Of a stretch of DNA of 64,000 nt, positions 26,176 through 36,888 are shown piece by piece. How positions within the stretch are numbered: position 1 is the stretch's first letter; each line of letters begins with the position of its first letter. A program made the translations under genes and the position numbers. The DNA comes from Acinetobacter vivianii (GTDB lineage: Bacteria; Pseudomonadota; Gammaproteobacteria; Pseudomonadales; Moraxellaceae): positions 434,001 to 498,000 of the forward strand of contig NZ_BMDR01000003.1 of the NCBI RefSeq assembly GCF_014635885.1. The letters are read 5' to 3'. The notes below the pieces were generated by a model. That model saw only the letters and a program-made list of their open reading frames with translations. It was not told the DNA's origin and ran no database searches.

Positions 26176-26640
26176 TTATTTAATCGCGATTCCATTTTCT
26201 TTGAGTTTTTCCAAAACAATCGAGGTATTCAGGTTGCTAACTCCAAAAGTCTGGGAAGAAAGGATACCAATCAACTTGACCATTTCATCAAGATTTTTAA
26301 CCGCAACTTTCAAGGCAAAATCATAGCTCCCCGTCAGTTTGTGAATATCCTTAACCGCTGGTTCATTGAGAAGGAACTCAACAAAACGATCATGCGTGGC
26401 ATCATGATAATTCTGTAATTTCACTTCAATAATGCCCATGATCGGCGCAGGATCAGCCCTCAACGCAATTTGTGCATAATAGCCGGTGATAATCTTTTTC
26501 TGTTCGAGATTCACTCGACGGCGTGAACATTGGGAAGTCGACAAACCCACCAATTCAGCGAGTTCCTGATTGGCCAAACGTCCATTCATTTGTAAATGAT
26601 GGATAATTTTCTGATCAAAATCATCAAGTTCGACTGTCAT
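26176..26640 (-). CDS. Lrp/AsnC-family regulator
   Basis: A 154-aa protein with an N-terminal helix-turn-helix (about 5-60; NGRLANQELAELVGLSTSQCSRRRVNLE) and a C-terminal RAM/AsnC ligand-binding domain (about 70-145; DIHKLTGSYDFALKVAVKNLDEM). Such proteins form octamers and sense amino acids. The YitT gene lies immediately downstream on the same strand. Specific Lrp-like proteins commonly control a neighbouring permease, so the YitT gene is the natural candidate target. Confidence 0.9.
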   Translation of the reverse strand: MTVELDDFDQKIIHHLQMNGRLANQELAELVGLSTSQCSRRRVNLEQKKIITGYYAQIALRADPAPIMGIIEVKLQNYHDATHDRFVEFLLNEPAVKDIHKLTGSYDFALKVAVKNLDEMVKLIGILSSQTFGVSNLNTSIVLEKLKENGIAIK

Positions 26641-26731
26641 AAAACGCTCAATTTTGCCTTAAGTCACGGTTTGACTGATGTGGATTCATCAGTTTTCAAA
26701 GTTTAACGCCTTTCGCTCAGGCAGCTCAAGC

Positions 26732-27376
26732 TTATGGCAAAATTGCACTCGACTGAATGCATTGAATACCCTCTGCCTGCATACTTTGCCATGCACTTTG
26801 CAATGACCCATTTAAATCAATTGCCTTGCACGCATCTTCGATGACATAGGTTTGAAATCCCATTTGTGCCGCATCTAAGGCAGTCCATGCCACACAAAAA
26901 TCTGTGGCTATCCCCACGATATAAACCGTATCAATTTGATGTTCTGTTAAATAGCCCTTCAAACCTGTCGGAGTTTTGCGATCTGCTTCCATAAAAGCAG
27001 AATAACTATCGATATCGGGATGAAAACCCTTACGGATAATCAATTGGGCTGTTGGAATATCAAGAGCTGGATGAAACTCGGCATCCTCTGTCCCCTGCAC
27101 GCAATGCTTAGGCCACAATACTTGGGTTCCATAAGATAGCTCAATGGTTTCAAAAGGCGCTTTATTCTGATGATTATCGGCAAAAGAAATATGTTGTTCT
27201 GGATGCCAGTCTTGGGTAAGCACCACCATTTCAAACTGGCGGGCCAGTTGATTAATCACTGGAATAATCTGATCGGCATCAGTGACTGCCAAGTTTCCAC
27301 CTGGGGTAAAACCGTTTTGTACGTCAACAACAATGAGTGCGCTGTGTTTCGCAAGTGTATACATATTGTGTTTCAT
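26732..27376 (-). CDS. pncA: Nicotinamidase
   Basis: A 214-aa enzyme that deamidates nicotinamide to nicotinate for NAD salvage. The metal site and active centre are clear: VVDVQNGF with the catalytic Asp near residue 17, TQDWHPEQHISF with the metal His residues near 60-65, and IATDFCVAWTALDA with the nucleophilic Cys. It closely resembles the A. baumannii PncA whose sequence begins MKMN. I use the ATG at 27376 (MKHNMYTL) by that analogy; 27364 and 27403 are alternatives. Its product feeds pncB at 6573-7781. Confidence 0.95.
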   Translation of the reverse strand: MKHNMYTLAKHSALIVVDVQNGFTPGGNLAVTDADQIIPVINQLARQFEMVVLTQDWHPEQHISFADNHQNKAPFETIELSYGTQVLWPKHCVQGTEDAEFHPALDIPTAQLIIRKGFHPDIDSYSAFMEADRKTPTGLKGYLTEHQIDTVYIVGIATDFCVAWTALDAAQMGFQTYVIEDACKAIDLNGSLQSAWQSMQAEGIQCIQSSAILP

Positions 27377-27656
27377 TCTGGATTGCTCGCTCCTTTCTAA
27401 CATACGCTGCTCTTTATCGTCTGGCTACTTCGACCTGAACTTTTCTTAACATGAAAATTATTCAGGTAAAAGTTGAATTAAAGTTTTCGGCTGTTTGACT
27501 AAAGCATATTGTTCTTATGCCGCCGATCAGTCATAATTTGCATAATTGTCATTCAATCGAATTCATTATTGGACGACGAATCAAAATACTGCAACCATCC
27601 AATATTTCGTTTCAACTAATTCAATCTCGGATGGGAAAATAGGATAGTTTTTTAAA

Positions 27657-28550
27657 ATGACTCAGCTAGCACAGAATATTCAAGGCTCAATTGTCGCACT
27701 CGTCACCCCTATGTTTGAAGATGGTCGCGTAGATTGGAAGAGCCTGGAGAAGCTCGTTGAGTGGCACATCCAACAAGGTACACATAGTATTGTTGCTGTT
27801 GGCACAACGGGCGAAGCCTCAACATTAAGCATGGAAGAACATACACAAGTCATCAAAGAAGTGATCCGTGTAGCCAATAAACGCATCCCGATTATTGCGG
27901 GTACAGGTGCAAATTCAACACGCGAAGCAATTGAGCTGACCAAAGCAGCAAAAGAACTCGGTGCAGATGCAGCCCTGCTCGTTACGCCATATTATAATAA
28001 ACCAACACAAGAAGGCTTATATCAACACTACAAGGCGATTGCTGAAGCAGTTGATATTCCACAAATTCTTTATAATGTTCCAGGTCGTACTGGTGTAGAC
28101 ATGCAAAACGAAACCGTCATTCGTCTTGCTGAAATTAAAAACATTGTTGGGATTAAAGATGCAACTGGCGATGTACCACGTGGTCAAGCCCTCATCGAAG
28201 GTTTAAAAGGTAAAATCGCAGTATATTCAGGTGATGATGAAACTGCCTGGGAACTGATCTTGCGTGGTGCGAAAGGTAATATTTCGGTTACCGCCAATGT
28301 TGCACCAAAACAAATGAGCGAAGTTTGTGAAGCTGCATTAGCAGGCGATCAAGCAAAGGCTCAAAGTCTGAATCAGCAAATTGCAAATCTACACAATATT
28401 TTGTTTTGCGAATCAAACCCAATTCCTGTGAAATGGGCGTTGCATGAGATGGGATATATCAGTACAGGTTTACGCCTGCCATTAACCGCTCTAGCAGAAC
28501 AATATCGTGAACCTCTCCGCACAGATTTAAAAACTGCGGGAATTATTTAA
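27657..28550 (+). CDS. dapA: 4-hydroxy-tetrahydrodipicolinate synthase
   Basis: A 297-aa aldolase-type enzyme condensing pyruvate with aspartate semialdehyde, the first committed step to lysine and diaminopimelate. It shows GTTGEASTL at about 48-56 and YYNKPTQEGLYQHY at about 112-125. The catalytic Tyr is in YNVPGRTGVDM at about 139, and the Schiff-base Lys in IVGIKDATGD at about 167. It is followed after 12 bp by the BamC-like lipoprotein gene. dapB, the next enzyme, is separate at 50504-51325. Confidence 0.97.
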   Translation: MTQLAQNIQGSIVALVTPMFEDGRVDWKSLEKLVEWHIQQGTHSIVAVGTTGEASTLSMEEHTQVIKEVIRVANKRIPIIAGTGANSTREAIELTKAAKELGADAALLVTPYYNKPTQEGLYQHYKAIAEAVDIPQILYNVPGRTGVDMQNETVIRLAEIKNIVGIKDATGDVPRGQALIEGLKGKIAVYSGDDETAWELILRGAKGNISVTANVAPKQMSEVCEAALAGDQAKAQSLNQQIANLHNILFCESNPIPVKWALHEMGYISTGLRLPLTALAEQYREPLRTDLKTAGII

Positions 28551-28562
28551 TACGAGCAATTT

Positions 28563-29168
28563 ATGATGCAATTACGTCTTGGTGTTGTCCTAGTCATTTC
28601 AGCTTTAAGTTTGGCTGGTTGTGGTCGTTTTGCCCTCAATAATCATTCTTTAGATTATAAAAAAGCGCAAGCGCTTGAACCACTCAAGTTCCCTGAGAAT
28701 GCAACGGTAAGACCATTTACGCCATTGTATCCAGCACCAACGGTTGACCCGCTTGCGATTCAACATGCACCAACATTTGAGAACAAGACGGGCAAACGTT
28801 ATGCGTTACCTCGCCCAGAGGCAGCGCAAACTGCAACCACGACAACTGAAGCAACAGCAACCAGCTTAGGTCGTCCACAACTGGTGATGGATGGGAATAA
28901 GAACCCATTGCTTAAAGTAGATGGCCCAACTGCAACTGCTTGGCAATATGCTTTTGCGACCGTCAGCAGCCTCAACTACAAAGTCATCTCTCAGGCAGAT
29001 CATGGCTATGAAGCAACCATTAAAGTGGGTGAGCAAAATTACCTACTGAAGCTTACCGCTGTTGGCTCAAGCAATACCATTGCACTGTTTAAACTTGATA
29101 CAACCTTTGCAGACCCTGCGGTTGCAACGGAAGTATTAGCCCAGATTTACCAAAACTGGCCAGCCTAG
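28563..29168 (+). CDS. bamC: BamC/NlpB-like outer-membrane lipoprotein, short form
   Basis: A 201-aa lipoprotein with signal peptide and lipobox LSLAGC (Cys about 20). A low-complexity, Thr-rich linker lies at about 85-105, then one folded domain (about 105-200; LLKVDGPTATAWQYAFATVSSLNYKVISQ...). The location between dapA and purC is exactly that of E. coli bamC (nlpB). E. coli BamC is about 344 aa with an unstructured lid and two helix-grip domains; here only one domain remains. A role as an accessory subunit of the BAM outer-membrane assembly complex is inferred mainly from synteny. ATG codons at 28563 and 28566 are adjacent alternatives. Confidence 0.75.
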   Translation: MMQLRLGVVLVISALSLAGCGRFALNNHSLDYKKAQALEPLKFPENATVRPFTPLYPAPTVDPLAIQHAPTFENKTGKRYALPRPEAAQTATTTTEATATSLGRPQLVMDGNKNPLLKVDGPTATAWQYAFATVSSLNYKVISQADHGYEATIKVGEQNYLLKLTAVGSSNTIALFKLDTTFADPAVATEVLAQIYQNWPA

Positions 29169-29203
29169 TCGTTTACTAGGCATTTTTTTCAAAAGGTTCC
29201 CTC

Positions 29204-29923
29204 ATGTTAAAACAAACCTTGCTCTATACTGGTAAAGCAAAATCTGTATATGAAACAGATAACGCTGATCACCTGATTTTAGTCTTTCGTGATGATGCCT
29301 CGGCATTCAATGGCGAAAAAATCGAGCAACTCGATCGTAAGGGCAAGGTCAACAACCGTTTTAACGCCTTCATCATGGATAAACTGGCTGAAGCAGGCAT
29401 CGAAACCCATTTTGAAAAATTGCTTTCTCCAACTGAAGTCCTCGTTAAAAAACTTCAGATGATTCCTGTTGAATGTGTCATTCGTAACTATGCTGCTGGT
29501 TCACTTTGCCGTCGTTTAGGCGTTGAAGAAGGCAAAGAGTTAACACCGCCAACATTTGAATTATTCTTTAAAGATGATGCTCTTGGCGATCCAATGGTGA
29601 ATGAATCTCAAGCGATTGCTTTAGGTTGGGCGACTGCTGAACAGCTTGAAAAAATGAAAGAACTCACTTACCAAGTAAATGATGTGCTTAAAGCATTATT
29701 CGACGCTGGTAATATGATTCTGGTAGATTTCAAACTTGAATTTGGTGTATTCCATGACCGTATCGTACTGGGTGATGAGTTCTCTCCAGACGGTTGCCGT
29801 TTATGGGACAAAGACACCAAGAAAAAACTTGATAAAGACCGTTTCCGCCAAGGTTTAGGTGGTGTGGTTGAAGCCTATGAAGAAGTTGCGGCACGTTTAG
29901 GTATTAACCTAGACGATATCTAA
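29204..29923 (+). CDS. purC: SAICAR synthetase
   Basis: A 239-aa enzyme of purine synthesis that ligates aspartate to CAIR using ATP. It has the family start [12 protein letters not shown] and the loop [12 protein letters not shown] at about 28-39. [12 protein letters not shown] at about 45-56, [18 protein letters not shown] at about 88-105 and LVDFKLEFG followed by [13 protein letters not shown] near 175-205 are also present. It is the third gene of the dapA-bamC-purC neighbourhood shared with E. coli, and it ends at the terminator at 29944-29975. Confidence 0.97.
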   Translation: MLKQTLLYTGKAKSVYETDNADHLILVFRDDASAFNGEKIEQLDRKGKVNNRFNAFIMDKLAEAGIETHFEKLLSPTEVLVKKLQMIPVECVIRNYAAGSLCRRLGVEEGKELTPPTFELFFKDDALGDPMVNESQAIALGWATAEQLEKMKELTYQVNDVLKALFDAGNMILVDFKLEFGVFHDRIVLGDEFSPDGCRLWDKDTKKKLDKDRFRQGLGGVVEAYEEVAARLGINLDDI

Positions 29924-29943
29924 GCTCAGCTTAGATCGCATAT

Positions 29944-29975
29944 AAAAAAACCGAGCTGAATAGCTCGGTTTTTTT
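29944..29975. terminator. Bidirectional terminator between purC and the amidohydrolase gene
   Basis: The stem ACCGAGCT/AGCTCGGT (29950-29957, 29962-29969) around a 4-base loop is flanked by seven A and seven T, and so can serve both convergent genes. Confidence 0.93.
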
Positions 29976-29981
29976 AGGTCT

Positions 29982-31721
29982 TTAATTTTTTGAATCCTGA
30001 TAAATGAGCTTACCTTCTTTATAGGTCGCCACCACCTTGATTTTTTTAATCTCGCGGCTTGGAATAGTCAGCGGATTCCGATCCAGAATCACCAGATCTG
30101 CCAGTTTGCCTTGAGCTAAAGTTCCCTTCTGTTGATCTTCAAAATATTGATAGGCAGCCCAGTCCGTCATCGACTTTAACGCCAGATAAGGACTTACCCG
30201 TTCATTTGCGCCCAAGACATAATTACTACGGGTGGTTCGATTCACAGTCGCATCAAGCATCATCATGCTACTTGGCGGTACAACAGGCGCATCATGATGT
30301 TCGGTAAAAATCAAATGTTTCTTTAACGCCGTTGCTGTTGGAGAAATACGTGCTGCACGCTGCTCACCCAGTGTCTGTTGACGATGCCAGTCCCCCCAAT
30401 AAAAAGTATGCAGTGAGAAGAAGGAAGGAATAATATCCAGTGCCTTGAGTTGGTCCAGTTGATCATCACGAATCGTTTGTGAATGAATCAGCACACTTCG
30501 ACGATCTGCTTGACCCTGCTTTTGGGTCGCGTCTTTTACCGCAGTAATAAACTGATCAATTGCAGCATCACCATTGGCATGTGCAAGCACTTGCCAGCCT
30601 TGTTTGAAGGCTAAATTAATATAATCCTTCACCTCTTGATCATTGCTGATCGCCGCATAGCCTTTGTAGGTTTTATCCTTGCCTTCAGGCGGCACCAGAT
30701 ACGGTTGTGTCAACCAAGCAGTCTTGCCCTGAGGTGAGCCATCCAGACTGATTTTAACCCCACCAATACGGAAATGGTGATCATATTGACGGCTGCTACC
30801 GTATTTGAGCATATAGTCCTTGCTGGTGGTAATATCTGGATAAGACACCATATCAATCGGCAGCTGATTTTGCTGGCCCAAGCTCCGCCACATCTCAGTC
30901 GTACCCTGATCTGCCCGTCCTTCCTGTACCGTAGTGAAGCCATTTTTCACGTAAGCATCAATGCCTTTCTGTGCAATCTGGAACATGACAGCGGGTGGTA
31001 CATCTTTAAAAATCGAACCGATTGCAGTAAAGAGTGCCGACTCCTCAAGGACACCATTCGGTACGTTGGAATTGGCTTCACGGCGAATCACGCCACCCGC
31101 AGGATTCGGCGTATTCTGATCGATTTTTAGCAATTCGAGTGCTTTATGATTAACAGAAGCCAGATGTCCAGATTGATGCAAAATCATCACAGGCTGATCT
31201 GTTGAGACGCGATCAAGATCAGTTGCGGTGGGATGTCTTTTTTCATTGAGTTGTGCATCATCATAGCCATTGCCCAATATCCAGCCGCCCATGGTCTGAA
31301 TCACTTCTGGATGCTGCTTTTTCCATGTATTCAGCACATTGACCAATGAATGAATATCCGAGACCTGTCCATCAGGTTGCGGATATAGATTGGCGACCAT
31401 CTGGTGAAAACCCACCATATTCACATGGCTATGGGCATCGATAAAACTTGGCAGCAAGATTTTGTTTTTGAGATCGATGACTTGAACGGTTTTATCAGCC
31501 AGTTGTTCCGCCTGCTGTTTGCTGCCCACAAAACGGATGGTACCATTCTTGACCAGCAAGGCCTCGGCATATTCTGGCGTATCACCACTCATGGTTAAAA
31601 TGGGGCCGCCATAAAACAGTTTTTCGCTGGAACTGACGGGTATGGATGAAGTTGCACAGCCTGATAGAACAATTGAAAAGGAAGTGACCCATGCAAATTG
31701 ATGCAGATGGTTACGGTTCAT
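29982..31721 (-). CDS. YtcJ-type amidohydrolase, lipoprotein form
   Basis: A 579-aa metal-dependent hydrolase. A signal peptide with lipobox VLSGC (Cys about 22) predicts lipid anchoring outside the cytoplasm. The amidohydrolase-3 domain then has LLPSFIDAHSHV (metal His pair, about 90-101), a middle ...VLAHANGDAAIDQF His (about 378), FTEHHDAPVVPPS (about 472) and the C-terminal GKLADLVILDRNP. YtcJ-like enzymes are broad and mostly uncharacterised, acting on exocyclic C-N or formamide bonds. The substrate is unknown. It is a single gene sharing a terminator with purC. Confidence 0.88.
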   Translation of the reverse strand: MNRNHLHQFAWVTSFSIVLSGCATSSIPVSSSEKLFYGGPILTMSGDTPEYAEALLVKNGTIRFVGSKQQAEQLADKTVQVIDLKNKILLPSFIDAHSHVNMVGFHQMVANLYPQPDGQVSDIHSLVNVLNTWKKQHPEVIQTMGGWILGNGYDDAQLNEKRHPTATDLDRVSTDQPVMILHQSGHLASVNHKALELLKIDQNTPNPAGGVIRREANSNVPNGVLEESALFTAIGSIFKDVPPAVMFQIAQKGIDAYVKNGFTTVQEGRADQGTTEMWRSLGQQNQLPIDMVSYPDITTSKDYMLKYGSSRQYDHHFRIGGVKISLDGSPQGKTAWLTQPYLVPPEGKDKTYKGYAAISNDQEVKDYINLAFKQGWQVLAHANGDAAIDQFITAVKDATQKQGQADRRSVLIHSQTIRDDQLDQLKALDIIPSFFSLHTFYWGDWHRQQTLGEQRAARISPTATALKKHLIFTEHHDAPVVPPSSMMMLDATVNRTTRSNYVLGANERVSPYLALKSMTDWAAYQYFEDQQKGTLAQGKLADLVILDRNPLTIPSREIKKIKVVATYKEGKLIYQDSKN

Positions 31722-31862
31722 ATTTTTAAACCCATATTTTTATTATGCCTTTTATGATTAAAACTGATTCTGGGCTGAATAGAAAGCATTCACTGATTAT
31801 TTTTGTAATGTTTGTTCAATTTTTTAAGGGCTATGGCACAGAATCTGATCTCGTTCTAAAGA

Positions 31863-32981
31863 CTAAAATAATTTAGCCAGTTTATTCGATACCTTGATTG
31901 CAGCATCGTCAATATAACGGCTATAAAACTGCGCCAAAACGATACTTACCACCATCGTAAACAGGCTCGCCAGCAGTCCTGCATTAAAATAAGAGAACGC
32001 CAGCTGCGCATGCAAGAGATTGAAGAATGGAATACCCAAGGCATAAAGTATTGCCAAGTGAATCAGATAAATTGAAAAAGACACTTTACCCAGGAACACC
32101 AAAGCACGTCGATCAAAAAAGTGGGCCAGCCATTTGCCTTTTAACACAGCATACACAACCAGAAAGCCACCAAGAAAATTCAGATAATCGTAAGTTTGTT
32201 CGCCCAGAAATGATATAAAAAACTGATAACTCGAGCTGCTATTATGTGCCCCACAAAAATACAGACCGAACAAGAACAAGAGTATAGAAACAGCCTTCCC
32301 TAGCTCTGCCGCATAGCGAAATAGCCCCATTCCCAATATAAAGCTGAGAATGCCAAGTAATACGGTCTGCGAAATCATATAAGCCGCAGCAACGCTCAAC
32401 AGCAAAAAGAGAGCAGATAAAATGGGCAATTTACTATATAGATAACTTGCCAGATAAATCACCAATGAGCCAAGCAATTCAATTTGCATGGTCCACAGCA
32501 CCCAGTTATAGCTTGAATCTCCAAACAGAAATGCACCAATGCTTCCTTCATAGAGGGCCGTCTTCAGTTGAGGATGAGGATTGGCCAAAGCAGCCCCCCA
32601 TTCTGAAACATGCGAGACATCAACGGGCACAAAACATACCAGATAGGCCACAATACAAGAGACAAACGCGGGAATGGCCAAACGTGGATAGCGTTTAATC
32701 AATGATTTTTTCAGCTGTGTGGCGGTATTTTGTTTTTTAAAACTGGATAGGGTCAGGACAAAACCACTTAAAACGAAGAAGACAAAAACTGCGCCCGTGC
32801 CCGAATAAAAGAAGGCCAATGGAGAATGATGTAATTGTGCAAAAACCTCATATTGAGGCACGCTACTCCAGCCAAAATTATGCATTTGGGGAAAGAAAGT
32901 TAACGATAAATGTGACAACACAACGGCGAGACATGCCAAGCCTCGGATACTTTCCGCTGCATTAATTTTGTTTGTGGTCAT
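31863..32981 (-). CDS. Acyltransferase-3 family membrane protein
   Basis: A 372-aa integral membrane protein with about ten helices. It has the acyltransferase-3 N-terminal signature INAAESIRGLACLAVVLSHL (catalytic-type RG and His) and FVFFVLSGFVLTLS at about 65-78. The family O-acetylates or acylates envelope sugars such as LPS, peptidoglycan or exopolysaccharide. No glycan biosynthesis genes are adjacent, so the acceptor cannot be named. Confidence 0.88.
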   Translation of the reverse strand: MTTNKINAAESIRGLACLAVVLSHLSLTFFPQMHNFGWSSVPQYEVFAQLHHSPLAFFYSGTGAVFVFFVLSGFVLTLSSFKKQNTATQLKKSLIKRYPRLAIPAFVSCIVAYLVCFVPVDVSHVSEWGAALANPHPQLKTALYEGSIGAFLFGDSSYNWVLWTMQIELLGSLVIYLASYLYSKLPILSALFLLLSVAAAYMISQTVLLGILSFILGMGLFRYAAELGKAVSILLFLFGLYFCGAHNSSSSYQFFISFLGEQTYDYLNFLGGFLVVYAVLKGKWLAHFFDRRALVFLGKVSFSIYLIHLAILYALGIPFFNLLHAQLAFSYFNAGLLASLFTMVVSIVLAQFYSRYIDDAAIKVSNKLAKLF

Positions 32982-33124
32982 GGTGGAGCTTTATCATCCT
33001 TGATAAGCGGGGATGATGCGACCTTTTATCCAGAGTGTCTAGTGGTCACTTACAAAAATATCATGCTCGATACCAAGTCATGACATGACTCAAACTTTCT
33101 GGTACGCCGTGCCCTCTTTTGATA

Positions 33125-35383
33125 TTAACGATTTAAATAATCTCTTAAATAATGTGCTGTATAAGATTCCTTATTTTCTAATAACTGGCTCACTGGCCCT
33201 GCAAACATCAGTTCTCCGCCCTGTTCACCCGCCAATGGTCCAATATCAACAATCCAGTCTGCCTGTGTCATGATTTCCAGATTATGCTCAATCACAATGA
33301 CGGTATTTCCCTGCTCAACGATGGTATTGAGTAGCTGGATCAGTTTAACCGTATCAGACGGATGCAAGCCTGAGCTTGGCTCATCCAGCACGAAAATATT
33401 ATTGGTCTGATCAAGCTCACGGCTGAGTTTCAGGCGTTGTCGTTCTCCCCCAGAAAAGCTATTCAGGCGTTGACCAATGGCAATATAGTCCAGACCTAAA
33501 TCAATCAGGGTCTTGAATTGTTGCTTCAATTTAGGCACTTCAAAAAAATCATAAGCCTCTGCAACCGTCATTTTTAAAGCATCGGCAATATTCTTATCTT
33601 TATAAAGATAGTTGAGTACCTGTTCTGCATAGCCTGAACCATGACAGACCTCACAGACCATTTCGACATCATCCAGAAAGGCCAGCTCAATTTTCTCAAT
33701 ACCTGAACCTTTACACTGCGGACACGCCCCTTCACTATTAAAACTAAACAGTTTCGCGCTGACCTTATTCTGTTGCGCATATAACTGGCGAATGCTGTCC
33801 AGCAAGTCCAGATAAGTGAGTAAATTTGATCGGATCGTTGCAGTAATGGCAGATTGATCAATAATTTGCACTTCGGGATATTGCTGCGGTAAGACTTTAC
33901 TCATCAACGTACTTTTACCTGAGCCAGCAACACCCGTTACCACGGTCAGACAATTCTTGGGAATATCAACGCTAATATTCTTCAGGTTAAAGAGCCGCGC
34001 ATTTTTTATGGTCATTTTTTCCAGACTGCTTCGTGCCACCTGTTTATATTGATTGGGGCGCTGGAAAAACTGCCCTGTTAAACCAGAGGAGCTTTTAAGG
34101 TCCGCAAAACTCCCCTGATAAATGACTTCACCGCCCTTTTTTCCAGATAAAGGGCCCATATCAATCACATGATCCGCAATCCGGATCAGGTCTGGATCAT
34201 GCTCCACCAACAGCACGCTATTGCCCTTATCCTTAATTTTTTGAATGATCTGGATGATATTTTCCAGGTCTTTAGGGTGAAGGCCAATGCTGGGCTCATC
34301 GAAAATATAAAGCAGATCGACCAGACTATTGCCCAGATGTTTGACCATTTTTATGCGTTGCGACTCTCCACCCGATAAGGTGTTGCTGACGCGATCCAGT
34401 GTCAGATAACTGAGCCCAACCAAATTTAAATAATGAAGTTTATTGCGAATTTCATGTAATACCGTCTCCAGCTTTTCATTCTCGATCGATTCGATAAAGT
34501 TCAGCAATTTAGCCACCGACAATGCAGTGCAGTCTGAGATATTTTTACCCTGAATCTTGCAACTCAGCGAAGTCTGATTCAGACGCTGCCCCTGACAAAG
34601 ACTACATTTTTCGACAGTAATGATCTTGTCCAGAATATTGCGATAACGGTTGCGCTCTTGTGCTTCACCTTTTAAAAAATTTCGCTCAAAACGTGGAATC
34701 AGGCCCTCATATAAAGCTGTTTTTCTCCAGTCTTTGCGAGGATGACGCGGTTTATGCTGTGCAGCATTTAAGAAAAGCTCCCACTCTTCCGCATCATAAT
34801 CCTTAAGCTTTTTATCCAGATCAAAATAGCCCGAGTCGGCATAACGGGTCCAGCGCCAAGCATGTGGCTGATAGGTCGGAAAGTCGATTGGCCCTTCATT
34901 TAGAGATTTCTCTAGATCTAGAATTTTATAGATATCAATAGTCTGTTCCAGACCGATCCCATCACATTGTGGACACATGCCATTGGGGTGATTAAATGAA
35001 AAAACATGAGAGTACCCGACAAAAGGCTCACCCATTCGTGAAAACAACAATCTTAAATTGGCATATATATCGGTAATGGTGGCGATGGTTGAGCGGATAT
35101 TTCCGGTTAAGGGCTTCTGGTTGATGATCACGGGAACATTCAGATTTTCAATTTTATCAACATCCGCCACCCCAAAATGCTGCAAGCGGTTGCGCACAAA
35201 ACTGTCCTGTGTTTCATTGATTTGGCGTTGTGCTTCGGCGCCAATGGTTTCAAAAACCAGTGAAGATTTACCTGAACCTGAAACACCCGTGAACACAACG
35301 ATTTTGTTTTTGGGAATTTTTAATGAAATATTTTTAAGATTATTTTGCCGCGCGCCGTAAATATTGATTGTTCTGCTACTCAT
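33125..35383 (-). CDS. UvrA-like ABC ATPase, short class II paralogue
   Basis: A 752-aa protein with two ABC ATPase modules arranged as in UvrA: Walker [11 protein letters not shown] near residue 33 and [10 protein letters not shown] near 510, and signatures [11 protein letters not shown] and [11 protein letters not shown] followed by DEPSIGLHP and DEPSSGLHP. Zn-finger CxxC pairs are present (CPQCDG, CSLCQG; CPQCKG, CEVCHG). It is about 190 residues shorter than housekeeping UvrA (about 940), which implies that the UvrB-binding and part of the damage-sensing regions are missing. Short UvrA2-type proteins are linked to tolerance of DNA-binding drugs (DrrC in Streptomyces). ATG at 35383; the GTG at 35413 is less likely. 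Confidence 0.88.
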   Translation of the reverse strand: MSSRTINIYGARQNNLKNISLKIPKNKIVVFTGVSGSGKSSLVFETIGAEAQRQINETQDSFVRNRLQHFGVADVDKIENLNVPVIINQKPLTGNIRSTIATITDIYANLRLLFSRMGEPFVGYSHVFSFNHPNGMCPQCDGIGLEQTIDIYKILDLEKSLNEGPIDFPTYQPHAWRWTRYADSGYFDLDKKLKDYDAEEWELFLNAAQHKPRHPRKDWRKTALYEGLIPRFERNFLKGEAQERNRYRNILDKIITVEKCSLCQGQRLNQTSLSCKIQGKNISDCTALSVAKLLNFIESIENEKLETVLHEIRNKLHYLNLVGLSYLTLDRVSNTLSGGESQRIKMVKHLGNSLVDLLYIFDEPSIGLHPKDLENIIQIIQKIKDKGNSVLLVEHDPDLIRIADHVIDMGPLSGKKGGEVIYQGSFADLKSSSGLTGQFFQRPNQYKQVARSSLEKMTIKNARLFNLKNISVDIPKNCLTVVTGVAGSGKSTLMSKVLPQQYPEVQIIDQSAITATIRSNLLTYLDLLDSIRQLYAQQNKVSAKLFSFNSEGACPQCKGSGIEKIELAFLDDVEMVCEVCHGSGYAEQVLNYLYKDKNIADALKMTVAEAYDFFEVPKLKQQFKTLIDLGLDYIAIGQRLNSFSGGERQRLKLSRELDQTNNIFVLDEPSSGLHPSDTVKLIQLLNTIVEQGNTVIVIEHNLEIMTQADWIVDIGPLAGEQGGELMFAGPVSQLLENKESYTAHYLRDYLNR

Positions 35384-35530
35384 CTGCCGTCTCGCTATGC
35401 TCTTTAAAACCACGATAAGCCAAAAAGAATGTGAGAGATGTAGCTGTTTTTATGAATAAATGAAATTGATGTAATGGGCTGCTGGATCGCCAAAGCTGTG
35501 ACCATCCAGCGCTATAAAACTAGAGATAAT

Positions 35531-36808
35531 TTATTGTTGCTGATCTTGCTGCTGCCAACGGCGCTGTTGTAAACGTTCGCCTTCAACTTCACGCTTATTC
35601 AGGGCACGCTCATACAGCTTGGTACCGCGTAGCTCAGGTGGCAAATATTCCTGTAATACAAAATGTTCAGGATAATTATGCGGATAGAGATAATCGACGC
35701 CATAGCCCTGCTGTTTCATCAACTTGGTCGGTGCATTGCGCAGATGTAAAGGCACAGGCAAGTTCGCCGTTTTTTCTGCCAGCTCCAGGGCACGGTTAAT
35801 CGCCAGATAGGTACTATTACTTTTCGGACTGGTCGCCAGATAAACAGCGCATTGGCCCAAAATAATCCGTGCTTCCGGCATGCCCACCGCCTGTACTGAA
35901 CGGAAACATTCTCCCGCCAGCAACAAGGCATTGGGATTAGAGTTACCAATATCTTCCGATGCGGCAATCAACATACGACGTGCGATAAACACCGGATCTT
36001 CACCGCCTTTCAGCATACGCGCCATCCAGTACAACGTTGCATCCGGATCACTCCCGCGAATAGATTTGATAAATGCCGACACCAGATCGTAATGCTGCTC
36101 ACCAGATTTATCATAGCGGGCAATATTTTGCTGCGCCACTTTGACCACAATCGCATTGGTGACCATATTTTCCACGTCAGGCTCAAAAGTACTGGCGATC
36201 AGGTCAATCAGATTCAGTGCCTTGCGCGCGTCACCCGCTGCAAATTGAATCAATGCATCATATTCTTCGATATGAATAAAACGCTCTTTTAAAAACTTAT
36301 CTGTTTGTATCGCTTTATTCAGCAAGGTTTGAATGGCATCTGTATCCAGACTGTTCAGAGTATACACCTGACAGCGAGACAGCAACGCACTGTTCACCTC
36401 GAAAGACGGATTCTCCGTGGTTGCGCCGATCAAGGTAATTTTGCCTTTCTCAACGGCATTGAGTAAGGCATCTTGCTGCGACTTATTGAAGCGATGAATT
36501 TCGTCAATAAACACAACAGGCGTCAACAGATCACCGCTTTCAGCAATCACTTCCCGAAGCTCTTTCACGCCCGTATTCAGTGCTGACAAGCTCACAAAAG
36601 GACGATCAACCGCTTGGGCCAGTAATAATGCGATCGTGGTTTTTCCTACCCCTGGCGGTCCCCAGAAGATAATCGAAGGCAAATGCCCCTGATCAATCAT
36701 TTGACGTAAGGGTGCATTTTCGCCCAGTAAATGATCTTGCCCGATAATTTCTGACAAATCACGAGGACGTAAACGTTCAGGTAAAGGAATATGCGTATCT
36801 GACATCAT
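35531..36808 (-). CDS. rarA: Replication-associated recombination protein RarA
   Basis: A 425-aa AAA+ ATPase (also MgsA) that acts at stalled replication forks. The Walker [10 protein letters not shown] is at about residue 51, Walker [13 protein letters not shown] at about 96, sensor 1 [12 protein letters not shown] at about 130, and the C-terminal clamp-loader-like domain has [12 protein letters not shown]. The start is either of two adjacent ATGs (36808 or 36805); a TTG at 36811 is less likely. It lies 80 bp downstream of the beta-lactamase gene on the same strand. Confidence 0.96.
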   Translation of the reverse strand: MMSDTHIPLPERLRPRDLSEIIGQDHLLGENAPLRQMIDQGHLPSIIFWGPPGVGKTTIALLLAQAVDRPFVSLSALNTGVKELREVIAESGDLLTPVVFIDEIHRFNKSQQDALLNAVEKGKITLIGATTENPSFEVNSALLSRCQVYTLNSLDTDAIQTLLNKAIQTDKFLKERFIHIEEYDALIQFAAGDARKALNLIDLIASTFEPDVENMVTNAIVVKVAQQNIARYDKSGEQHYDLVSAFIKSIRGSDPDATLYWMARMLKGGEDPVFIARRMLIAASEDIGNSNPNALLLAGECFRSVQAVGMPEARIILGQCAVYLATSPKSNSTYLAINRALELAEKTANLPVPLHLRNAPTKLMKQQGYGVDYLYPHNYPEHFVLQEYLPPELRGTKLYERALNKREVEGERLQQRRWQQQDQQQ

Positions 36809-36888
36809 CAATGGCTTTATGCTGTTTTATCCTAGTCTATTGTGTCTGGCACAAATCTACAATTTGAATCTGCACTCACTGCGTCATT

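Noticed and set aside
30774..31130. 118-codon plus-strand frame
   Set aside because: It lies wholly antisense to the amidohydrolase gene, whose motifs are intact.
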